A stretch of 64,000 bases of DNA, from assembly GCA_964023275.1 (NCBI GenBank), contig OZ029917.1, positions 30,394,005 to 30,458,004 on the forward strand, read 5' to 3'. How positions within the stretch are numbered: the first letter of the stretch is position 1; every line of letters starts with the position of its first letter. Source of the stretch: Norana najaformis (taxonomy: Eukaryota > Annelida > Clitellata > Crassiclitellata > Hormogastridae). Made by a program: the position numbers and the translations under genes. The notes beneath the pieces were generated by a model, which was not told where the DNA came from, searched no databases, and saw nothing but the letters and a program-made list of their open reading frames with translations. Below are positions 23,086 through 31,824 of this stretch, one piece after another.

Positions 23086-23089
23086 TGTT

Positions 23090-23905
23090 TCATAGAATGC
23101 AATAAGTTTTTTGTAGTTATTTTAGAAAATTAAATAAACATACCAAACATTATTCTCATCATCAATTTTGCTGCTGTTTGACTGTTCTGTCAATGGGTAG
23201 TAAAGATGCATAATGGAGTTTCAATTTATTTCAAACTAAGTCATGTGTGTGCTGTTCATATACAAACTGAGTTGAGGATGAAATTCGTCAAGTATGCCCT
23301 TTGAGTATATTATGTTTAGTGTCAGAGACACTGAGACTATTAAACCTTCATGGTATTGCATTTTGAATGTCAGCTTGGCCAAAGTAGAGCATACTGGTAC
23401 TCAAGTTCTTCTTTTAGCATATGTGTGGTCCACTGGTGCATTGACAATAACGCTGATCCAGTGCCCCCAAAGGTGAATGTTGACAGTAAATGTCACTTTT
23501 CAACTTTGGTTTATAGAAACTATGAACTGACCTAGATCGCTGTGCCTAGAGGTCATGAAGGTTTATGAGTAAAGCAAATTGGAGTGTATGAAATCGCCAT
23601 AAAAATTGATTAATACAAATATTTACATGATTTTTTAATTTGCATAATAGCCTAATTGATGCAAATGACATCAAATTAAATTAAGTATTTGTTGGGGCAT
23701 CATAATAAACTTGAAATAAACACACTTAGACAGCAAAACTCTAAAAGAACTTACAGTTTGATAGCTTAACAAAACAAGAAATATAAATGCGCAAAGAACT
23801 CATTTTGACCCAAATTAACTTTTCTGACTGTGAGATTTTTTGAAGGCACAGTCACATATCTGAGAAACACCAAATTCAACATATCAGGTTACACACAAAA
23901 AGCAT
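23090..23905. other. No gene recognised
   Basis: AT-rich. Short frames at 23294-23535 have no recognisable motif. Confidence 0.35.
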
Positions 23906-23909
23906 CAGC

Positions 23910-24705
23910 AGAGGAGCGACTCGGCCGCCCGCTCGCCTGCAGAGGCGGCCGGTCGGGCGCCGACAGTAGTTACCTGGTTGATCCTGCCTGTAGTCATAAT
24001 ACATGTATGCTTGTCTCAAAGATTAAGCCATGCATGTCTAAGCACAAACCCTTACACGGTGAAGCTGCGAATGGCTCATTAGGCCACCCATGATTTCTTA
24101 AATCGTACAATCCTACTTGGATAACCGGTAATTCTGGCGCTAATGCATGCCACAAAGCTCCGACCCCTAAAGGAAATAGCGCGTTTATTAGGTCAAAACC
24201 AATCGGGTCCTCGCGGCCCGTAACTTTGATGACTGGATAACTTCGAGCTGATCGCGTGGCCTCGTGCCGGCGACGTATCTTTCAAGTGTGTGTCCTATCA
24301 ACTTTCGATGGTACGTGATGTGCCTACCTTGGTAGTAACGGGTAACGGGGAATCAGGGTTCGATTCCGGAGAGGGGGCATGAGAAACGGCTACCACATCC
24401 AAGGAAGGCAGCAGGCGCGCAAATTACCCAATCCCGAAACGGGGAGGTAGTGACGCGAAGTAGCAATACGGGACTCTTTTGAGGCCCGTAATTGGAATGA
24501 GTACGCTTTAACGAGGATCAATTGGAGGGCAAGTCTGGTGCCAGCAGCCGCGGTAATTCCAGCTCCAATAGCGTATACTAAAGTTGTTGCAGTTAAAAAG
24601 CTAGTAGTTGGATCTCGGGTCGTCCCGAGCGGTTCGCTTCGCGGCGGTACTTCTCGGCGCGGCCTAGCCGCCGGTCTTCGCTTGTTGCAGATGGGAAGGA
24701 TCCCT
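23910..24705 (+). rRNA. Truncated 18S rRNA gene copy (5' part plus short ETS)
   Basis: GC-rich sequence from about 23910 resembles external transcribed spacer. The 18S start TACCTGGTTGATCCTGCC lies at 23971. Universal blocks follow: AAGCCATGCATGTCTAAG, AACGGCTACCACATCCAAGG, and the 530 loop GCCAGCAGCCGCGGTAATTC (24541-24560). Homology stops within the V4 region near 24700, where LINE sequence begins. Departures from conserved sequence, such as extra bases after TAGTCATA near 23997, show it is not part of an active array. It is an isolated partial copy, about 40% of the 18S gene. Confidence 0.9.
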
Positions 24706-24719
24706 CAAGCAACGAAAAA

Positions 24720-24915
24720 TTGATAATTGATGTTATGGTTTTGGAACCCAGGACATCAAAACATTCTTTCAGGTAAGAAGTGGGAATGGTGTCTGGGACA
24801 CAGGTTTTGTCAAGTGAAGAAAATATGAGTCTCCGAACCTCCGCAAGAGTTGTTGGCAGAAAGTGTAATGTTTTAAAAGACTGTTGCCACGAGACGTAAT
24901 GTACAGAAAGACGTT
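24720..24915 (-). mobile_element. LINE fragment joined to 18S copy
   Basis: The minus strand reads TLHFLPTTLAEVRRLIFSSL and DTIPTSYLKECFDVL, the region just before the RT domain of L2/CR1-like elements. It adjoins the truncated 18S copy. Confidence 0.7.
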
Positions 24916-25500
24916 TGGCAGTCAATCGAAAACAATAGTCAGTGGTCAGTCTTAAAACATTAGTTGGTGGTAGCCAAAGAGGTTATACTACTCATTGGTG
25001 GTAGCAGTGATATTGGCGTCTCTTCGGGGTTTTCTCGGCGTGTTAGTTCGTTGACGAAGAATGTTCAGTTGATGCTTTTTATTTCTAACAACGAATCTAT
25101 TTAGGCCTACAACCTATTTACAAAATCATGGTGTTCTTAGACATCTCGTTTCACTTTCAGTTGCTAACTTATTTTTCCCGCACCCGTTTCGTCGGTTTGT
25201 CGGTCGTTGCAGCTTGCTTCAGCCGAGACAGGATTTCTCTTTCGCACGCCGCTGAGAGTCAACCGCTCTCCGCACGTCGCTGAGAGTGAACCCTGACTCT
25301 CTTGTTCACTCCGTTTTTATTCTTTCTTCCAGCTCCTAGCGGCAGACATCAAATGCATTCTTTCTTCCTCTTCCTGCCTCGCCTCATTATCATGGCTTCC
25401 TTTCCTGTAGTCTGCTAGTGGCAGACTTAAATCGACCTTCCTTCTACCCTCTTCCCTGGCGCAAAATCAGGGATAGATCTTCTTCTGGTTCTTTCCCCTG
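24916..25500 (-). repeat. LTR-like repeat, copy A (fossil)
   Basis: Matches 48812-49330 across its length; both share CAGTCT.AAAACATT.GTTGG, TCTCGGCGT and CATTATCATGGC. On the minus strand the family shows an AATAAA-type signal in the second half followed by CCACCAA repeats, as in an LTR. No internal retroelement gene adjoins it, so it is either a solo LTR or the leader of a LINE. Old and decayed. Confidence 0.5.
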
Positions 25501-26126
25501 AAGCAAATTCAAACGTCCGATGACGCCACTTCTGTCGGTGCTGAGCTTCCTATTTCAGTCTGCGATATCCGTCCGTCATCATCCAATCCAGCTGCATCTC
25601 TCTTGGTCTTCCTGTTATTCTCCTCCCATCCATTCTGCCTTCATTGACGGTTCTCAAAGGTGAGTCCCCTCTCAGTATGTGACCAATCCAGTTCTCTGTC
25701 GCCCCCTTATAGTGGCTATCATAGATCTTTCCCAGCTCTTTTCAACACCTCTTTTGTTATGTGGTCCATCCAGCCAACTTTTTCCATCCTCCGCCAAATA
25801 CACATTTCAAAGGCCTCCAATCGCTTGAAGTCCTCTCTTCTCATGTTCATGTTTCGGATCCATACAACACGACGCTCCATATCAGAGTTTTAACCACGCG
25901 TTTCTTTAGGTTTTTGTTAACTTTTGCTCTCGGTAACTCTTCTCTTTGAGAGTGCCTTTTTGCCCGATGCTATTCTTTTTTGGCATAGGCCCTATTGCAC
26001 CTTGCATGACAACGCTTCCCAGGTAGCATAATTCCGTTACCTGTTCTATTTCGTCTCCGTTGATATTTATTTTTACTACTCTTTCTTCTCCTTTGCTTAT
26101 CCTTATGAACTGTCTTTTTGAGGTTC
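25501..26126 (-). mobile_element. RTE-like LINE, 3' half
   Basis: The minus strand reads RTSKRQFIRISKGEERVVKI, VTELCYLGSVVMQG, RNMNMRREDFKRLEAFEMCI and WRRMEKVGWMDHITKEVL. It continues the RT piece at 28019-28180 (GLRFADDQEMLSDSQKGLQR), so this LINE is interrupted by the pogo-like element between them. Confidence 0.8.
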
Positions 26127-26128
26127 TA

Positions 26129-26220
26129 GGACAATAACCCCCTGGACAATTACCCCCCGGACAATAACCCCCGGGACAATAACCGCCCATGCAAATAACC
26201 CCCCGGACAGTAACCCCCTA
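26129..26220. repeat. Left terminal array of the pogo-like element
   Basis: Tandem units GGACAATAACCCCC, GGACAATTACCCCCC, GGACAATAACCCCCG, a variant with ATGCAAATAACCCCCC, and GGACAGTAACCCCC. Inverted counterpart at 27925-28016, with the ATGCAAATAA variant at the matching place. Confidence 0.9.
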
Positions 26221-26244
26221 CACTGATATATTAATTATATAAAT

Positions 26245-26490
26245 ATAGGGTAGAGGGGGGCAAAACGCCCCCTATAACGGTTTTTACTAATTTAGAATGC
26301 GGGTAACAGTTTTATAAGCATGATAATTTTGTATGGTCTACTACTGAATGTCCCAAATAAAGTAAATTTGTATTTGTTAAGACTGCATAAAGTATAAAAC
26401 AGAAATTTAAAAAATTACCAAACGCCTCAAAGGGGGCGTTTTACCCCTCACCTGGGGCAAAACGCCCCTTGGGGGCGTTTTGCCCCGTTT
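26245..26490. repeat. GGGGCAAAACGCCCC palindromic stretches
   Basis: GGGGCAAAACGCCCC-type motifs occur near 26257 and in a near-perfect hairpin at about 26454-26486 (GGGGCAAAACGCCCC-TT-GGGGGCGTTTTGCCCC). They may be the ends of a smaller foldback element nested in the pogo-like element, or regulatory repeats of it. Confidence 0.6.
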
Positions 26491-26805
26491 GCAGGTTTGG
26501 CAAATCTGTGTCCTATAAAGTCTATAGATGCACTTATTAATGCACTGTTTTGAGGTATGCATTTATTAGATCTATCCCGTTTACATCAATAGTAGGCTTA
26601 AATGCTTGAACTCATTTAATTCGCCTACATTGTAATTAGTATCAAAGTTATTGTTCTTTACATGAACTGTCTGAATTGCTAAACTGAATACCTTGAAATG
26701 CAGAGTTCAAATTTGCAAGATAAAATTTTAGATGAATTATTCATGAAATAACACCAAAACTATTAAATATTAAATGCAATTTAGGTCATACCACCTAGTG
26801 TGCTA

Positions 26806-27261
26806 TTAACATTTAGCGCAGCAAAACTGTTGCTTGCGTGTAATGCCACAAGAATCATGACACCATCGGAAACACTTTATACACTTCGACCATACGTCAT
26901 CGATCAACGGGTCATCCTCTTCACCATATTGGAAGCCACAATATCCACAAGTGTTCTCCACGGATGGCATCACACTACTACGTTTCATTGTGTCATCGCC
27001 TATGTGCACATTCGTACTACTGCTGCTCTTTGGCTTTCTGCCTCTTTTCTTGTCCTGTCTGCAAGTCTGCTTCCTTTTCTTTGTCTCGGCCTTACGGTTG
27101 ACAGTGAGGTGTTTACGCTCACTGGGATTCCGGCTTTGCGAAGTGCCTAGTTTGATTTTAGTCACCTTAGCCTCATGTTTTTGTGCCAGCATATTTTTGT
27201 AAGGCGACGATGTTAAGTTCATTGCCGATTCCGTCTTTCTTTTCCTTGTTCGCTGACACAC
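26806..27261 (-). CDS. C-terminal zinc-finger part of a pogo-like transposase
   Basis: A 151-residue frame, very rich in Lys/Arg in its first 80 residues (RKRKT, KKRKQTCRQDKKRGRKPK), then a PHD-like Cys/His cluster: C105-x2-C108, C127-x2-C130, H135, C138, and C148 with C151. Pogo/jerky-type proteins with such a cysteine cluster after the DDE domain are known; the DDE domain is absent here. The ATG is internal and the ORF is probably a deleted remnant. Confidence 0.55.
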   Translation of the reverse strand: MCQRTRKRKTESAMNLTSSPYKNMLAQKHEAKVTKIKLGTSQSRNPSERKHLTVNRKAETKKRKQTCRQDKKRGRKPKSSSSTNVHIGDDTMKRSSVMPSVENTCGYCGFQYGEEDDPLIDDVWSKCIKCFRWCHDSCGITRKQQFCCAKC

Positions 27262-27292
27262 ATCGCCGGTGACTGCACCCTTTGGAGGTTCT

Positions 27293-27487
27293 TCAAGAGG
27301 TGGATTTGTGGTGGGTGTGTTTGGACACTTTCAAATCCCGGTGCCTACGCAAGGTTTTCGGTGGAATACCGTATTGCTTGGCAGCCGTTTTAAGCGCAGT
27401 TCCAGCATGAACTGCCTCAAGAGCAGCACTGAGAGCATCTGTTCCATAATTACCCCTGTCTGTTTTTCTTTTGTATGTTCGCACCAT
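27293..27487 (-). CDS. Psq-type helix-turn-helix N-terminus of a pogo-like transposase
   Basis: A 64-residue frame starting MVRTYKRKTDRGNYGTDAL, then AALEAVHAGTALKTAAKQYG and IPPKTLRRHRD: a Pipsqueak-family DNA-binding helix-turn-helix as found at the N-terminus of pogo/Tigger transposases. It binds the terminal repeats in the intact family. The frame then leaves the family (HTHHKSTS) and stops, and the catalytic core is missing. The start codon fits the family. Confidence 0.8.
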   Translation of the reverse strand: MVRTYKRKTDRGNYGTDALSAALEAVHAGTALKTAAKQYGIPPKTLRRHRDLKVSKHTHHKSTS

Positions 27488-27924
27488 CTGAAGAAATTAT
27501 AATGGTTTATAAACATTTTAAGATACAAATACTTATTGAATAAGCAACTCCAAATAATGTGATGTTGGAATTGTTAGGCATAAAAGTTTAATGATTTATT
27601 TTTGGTTGGGCAATCATACAGTTTATATATTAATTTATTAGACATATATTGGAGAACCATGCAACGTCACAGTATGAAATTAAATGTGTAACAGAAATGC
27701 TGTTTATTGTTTATTAGTTTATTGAACTTAAAAGGAAAGGTTGTGAGCTATTCCACGTAATAGTCAAGAACATTGCGCTCATTGTAGTTGCTAATGACGG
27801 CCAGAATCCGTGCATTGGAGTCAGCATACTTCTTCCTTGGATTTTGTGATGGGTGACCAGCCAGAAATTGTCCAATATTTAGTTTTTGATGTATGGTAAG
27901 TCTTTCATGTCTACCCTTTACTGT

Positions 27925-28016
27925 GTAGGGGGGTAATTGTCTGGGGGGTAATTGTCCGGGGGGTTATTTGCATGGGGGTAATTGTCCGGGGGGTAATTGT
28001 CCAGGGGTTATTGTCC
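27925..28016. repeat. Right terminal array of the pogo-like element
   Basis: Inverted copy of the array at 26129-26220. Confidence 0.9.
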
Positions 28017-28018
28017 TG

Positions 28019-28180
28019 TTACCCTTTTTGGTGTTTATTTTCATACCATACTCGATTGATATGGTGTGCAAACGGATCAATCATTCTTTGCAGACCCTTC
28101 TGACTATCCGACAACATCTCTTGGTCATCTGCGAATCTTAAGCCTTCATTAGTCTGCCTCTCTACAGGGATTTCGCTGGT
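28019..28180 (-). mobile_element. RTE-like LINE, RT piece right of the pogo-like element
   Basis: The minus strand reads NEGLRFADDQEMLSDSQKGL then QRMIDPFAHHI, carrying the FADD catalytic motif. Confidence 0.75.
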
Positions 28181-28960
28181 TTACGCCCGTAGAGGCCTTG
28201 TTCTCTCCTCTGCCGAACGCGACTTTCTTTGTCAAAGACTGGTTCGAGACGTTGTTGTCGTGCTTCTCTGGTAACTTCATCATTTGTATGTATAGGGATA
28301 GATAAGAGGTTACAAAAGATCGTCGTAGGTCATAGGTCATACTCACGTGATGGACTAATAAAGATAAGATTTCTTTTGATGATAGCTGTATGTGCGTCAG
28401 GCCTCGAGCGAGTTAAACTCTCAGTGATATTGTAAAGTTATATTTTTCTATAATAAAATTAATAAAATTCAACGTACTTCTTAGGCTGAGTTTTGTATGT
28501 ACCTCAGTGATGTTGTTGATGATGATAACGACGACAACGATGATGATGATTAACTTTTGATTTGATCTAGCTCATCGTCGCATCTATAACATTAGCCTAC
28601 CGCGAATAAAGAATTAGGGTTTTTGACTGCGTATGATACTGTCGTCAACTTCTGCTTCAACACCATGTGTGGAAAATCGATACTATTGGCATTATTCTGA
28701 ACGTTCAGCAGTCGCTGCTAAACTTTGCAGTTCCGTGATCTCCGATGTCACCAAATATTACAAGCGGAAGCAGCTGTTGATATGTCATCTGTCTCCAGGT
28801 TTTCTCGACTCTGAATCAATGAGGCGTTTGGCGATCAACGGAAACCGATAATATTAACGGCATTGTTCACTTTCTGTAGGCTGACACAAAGGCCTGCCAT
28901 CTGCACGTATAGCCAGGTGAACACCGCATGTTATAGCTTACGAATGGCGTTCATCAGATA
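28181..28960. other. No gene recognised; GAT/GAC simple repeat inside
   Basis: A GATGATGAT/GACGAC tract lies at about 28510-28552. A 72-residue plus frame (28633-28851) has no motif I know. Confidence 0.4.
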
Positions 28961-29170
28961 GTGATCGTCGGTAATATTAGCGTTAAAAGAGACGTCAGAT
29001 TATGATCGGAGATCGTTCCTACAGTTTTAAAGCAATCCTGATTTTGTCAGTACGTTGTAGTCGTGATCTGCAAGGTGACCTGTTCAATTTCTTTCACGTA
29101 GTATGTAGCCTATATCGCGATTCTTGTCTAAATTTTTGTTCAGTCTTTTCAGTTTAAGCTTCGAAATCTA
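28961..29170 (+). repeat. Dispersed repeat, copy 2 of 2
   Basis: Nearly identical to 22746-22960, which lies inside the inverted-repeat element. Here the element ends are absent. Confidence 0.9.
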
Positions 29171-29184
29171 TCAACTCTGCACAG

Positions 29185-29610
29185 CGTGGGCTAGTGAAAA
29201 GTTTGGTTCCAATGTAGCAGTAGTTCACAAAGTAAAACTACATTTAAATCAGCCGACCTATCTACGTTCTATGCTAACCTCTCACACTAATAGAGGTTAC
29301 ACGCGATCAATGGACCCTGGGTTTCTTCTTGTACCTACTGGAACAGGGTTGGGCTCTCGGGCCTTCGCTGTAGCTGGTATGAAGCTTTGTAATTCACAGC
29401 CCTGAGTCAAATCCTTTATGTCTTTCAGGTCTAAACTAAACACCTCTTTCAGCTTGCTTACCCACCGTAGCCTGGCTTCTAGTTTCGCTGACTTATTAGA
29501 ATTCGACCCGGCTTTTCCAACGGATTATGATCTTGACTACGATTGTGACTTGAAGCGACCATCAACTAATGTCCTGGGCGTTGTGATAACGTCACTATAG
29601 GAGTCATTAG
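29185..29610 (+). mobile_element. LINE C-terminal scrap
   Basis: The plus strand reads LHLNQPTYLRSMLTSHTNRG and GLGSRAFAVAGMKLCNSQP, the usual C-terminal end of L2/CR1-like polyproteins (GSRAFAVAGP..WNSLP). Confidence 0.7.
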
Positions 29611-30000
29611 ATTAGACTTAGATTAGAAGAGCAAGGCGAATCGAGGGAGCGCGGCTTTCTCGACTAGAAGGTTTCATGATGGTGCGTCTTTACGATGGAG
29701 GTCGTAAGCTCTTTCAGCGAGGTCTGGGGCGGAGATGAGTTAAATGACAAAGAAGGAGAAAGGAATGGTGTCGGTCATGTGAAAAGTGCCAGTACAAAGC
29801 ACAAGCAATCGATATGGATCGGGTAGCGATTGCATCAGTCTCACTGGAGAAAATACCATGCAGATATTTTAACGTACATTGTATGGACCGATTGAGCCAT
29901 ATTCTTCGCCAGGTCGCCGATATTGTCTTTGCGTTGTTGATTTTTGAACACGATGTCCAATAGTGTTTTCACTTAAAAGTTAACCGCAAACGTTGCTTAC
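29611..30000. other. No gene recognised
   Basis: No coding or repeat signal that I can support. Confidence 0.3.
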
Positions 30001-30004
30001 AGTA

Positions 30005-30525
30005 CATTGTTGGAGTTATTTGTGAACGATGTGGCATTGTCGTACGTTAATACCTCTTACGGTATGGGCGCTGAGGAAGCTGACAAATCCAACAACAGCA
30101 GTCTGATTTGGGATGTCACTGTCAATTGCTGCTTCTTATTTGGGTGCTACTTCTATCTCGGCCGGAGGAGCAGCGGAGCTAGCAGCATCTAGAAAAACAT
30201 CAAAATATAACTCACTTCTGCAGCAATATTATTTTGTTCCCCTCGCTTTTGAAACTCTAGCCCCAATTAATAACGCAGGGCTCACTTTCATAACTGAGCT
30301 TGGGCACTCTCTGAGGCTGGTTTCTGATGACAAAAGAGAGAAACATGCCATCTGTTTCAACGCGTGTCAGTTGCTATCCACCGATTTAATGCTGTCGCCT
30401 TCCGAAGCACTTTCTCTCAGCCAAAACTTGACGACTTTTAGCCAACCCAGACAGTTTTTTCTCCGGAGCGTTTTTATAAGCCTCGAGGGATCATAAGTAC
30501 CTCGGGCAAAAAAAATAATTTTGGA
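30005..30525 (+). mobile_element. REL-type LINE C-terminal region
   Basis: Plus strand: IAASYLGATSISAGGAAELA, SRKTSKYNSLLQQYYFVPLA, FETLAPINNAGLTFITELGH and LRLVSDDKREKHA; related to 19606-20435. The 3' end TTCTCCGGAGCGTTTTTATA then GAGGGATCATAAGTACC matches 19533-19590. Confidence 0.65.
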
Positions 30526-30529
30526 AACA

Positions 30530-31435
30530 TTCTTTAAATTATTCGGGAATTATGGATATATCTGTTTCAGTTTTATCTCCAGTCATATAAGTAGGCATGG
30601 CCTATCAGCTAAAACAACTTATTATTGCTTTGGCCCAGTAATTTCCTAAGAATTGTGCAGTCTTAATTTAAATTAATTATTTTCACTGCGCTCGCTACTA
30701 AAATTAAACGGCTATCATAAGTAAACCTGTAAACTGTTCTTTTCTTTAACTGAACACAAACTACGAAAGTAAGTGTATATTGTCAACTCACAAAACATTT
30801 CTATCTTCGACTACTTCGACCTTGACAGTTAGGCCTATCACCATTGTGTGCTATCTTATTCGTCTACACGCCGGTGATATACCTCGCACGCCTTAACTTA
30901 TCTGCACCCAAACATATATACATCAGGAGTACGCTTGCACCCTATCCCCTGCACGTCACGCTTCACTGGCTAACAAAATCGTGCTTACAAAACCCTAAGG
31001 GCCTTTTGTTGCGCATAATATTTCAAATTAGTTTTCTAACCATTTTGCAGTTATGAGTTACTTGTTCTCTTCTACGATATCACGAAGAATCCATACAATA
31101 GAATCAGTTGAGAGCGAAGTAGCACTGCTGAAAATTGTCCACAAATCAGGATTTCCTTTCTTGCAAATAAATACTAGCTTATCTGCACATTTAAGTTTAT
31201 AGGCTATTTTTTAGTGCCTACACGTGGCTGGGGAGAACTTCGAGCGGAATGGTAACTGTCTATCCCATGCGTCTTATAAAACTGAAATCAAAGATTTCGT
31301 CAAATAGGCCTACAGACTATGGACCAAACTTGTGAAGAATCAGTGATGTAATCGGAGTACGACATGGCGCCTCTGTGCGTGAGGATATCGGCTCGCAACC
31401 CGATAGTGGCTTATTTAAGAGATTTTAATCTCGAG
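30530..31435. other. No gene recognised
   Basis: AT-rich sequence upstream of the receptor gene. It may hold its promoter, but I see no element that I can defend. Confidence 0.3.
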
Positions 31436-31437
31436 CT

Positions 31438-31587
31438 AGCACAGTCCGTGCACGGAGGTCTTAAATGGCGCCCATTCAAATGGGCAGCAGTGTTAAAGGA
31501 TCTCACCCGATAAATTCATTGAAAAATTAGCAGGGTCGAGGCCATACAGAGTCGCTATGGAAAACTGTGTACATTTGCATTTTTTAG
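31438..31587 (+). repeat. Dispersed 150-bp repeat, copy 1 (SINE-like)
   Basis: Shares ordered blocks with 41859-42009 and 53745-53903 (both minus): GCACAGTCCGT, ATGGCG, GGCAGCAG, GTCGA.GCCATA and AAAACTGTGTACATTT. It ends directly before the first coding exon of the receptor gene. Confidence 0.7.
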
Positions 31588-31658
31588 TCTGTCTGCATGC
31601 GATGATGTTTAGGAATCCTTACCCGAATCTTCTGGATATCGTGATGTGCAGCGGAAGA

Positions 31659-31824
31659 ATGAATCGACGAATGCTATCAATTGCGCTGTTAATTCTGTCC
31701 GAATGCCTAGTGTTGTTAAGAGGCTACGTCGAATCCCGACGAACGACGCTACAAAACAATGCCACCCAGCTGCTCAACCAACTGCTGGACGGCTACGATA
31801 ATAGAAAACGACCGGGATTTGGAG
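31659..31824 (+). CDS. Grd: Grd-type receptor exon 1 (coding part)
   Basis: [20 protein letters not shown] is a signal peptide. [20 protein letters not shown] and GFGG follow, the conserved start of the mature domain. An upstream in-frame ATG at 31557 lies in the dispersed repeat, and the one at 31659 gives a normal signal peptide, so I prefer it. An AG at 31586-31587 (TTTTTTAG) could be a splice acceptor after a 5' non-coding exon. The donor is GGAG|GCAAGT, a GC-AG intron. Confidence 0.85.

Larger units (their letters stand above)
26129..28016 (-). mobile_element. pogo/Tigger-like element with internal deletion
   Basis: A 1.9-kb insertion in an RTE-like LINE. Each end is an array of five to six copies of GGACAATAACCCCC or GGACAATTACCCCCC; the right array is the reverse complement of the left. 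TA precedes the left end (26127-26128), as expected for pogo. Inside, on the minus strand, are a Psq-type helix-turn-helix ORF (27293-27487) and a C-terminal zinc-finger ORF (26806-27261), but no DDE core. So the copy is an internally deleted, non-autonomous relative. Confidence 0.75.

Noticed and set aside
24593-24925. 110-residue minus-strand frame
   Set aside because: A chance fusion of antisense 18S sequence with LINE text.
31557-31658. Upstream in-frame ATG for receptor exon 1
   Set aside because: It lies inside a dispersed repeat and would put 34 unrelated residues before a normal signal peptide.
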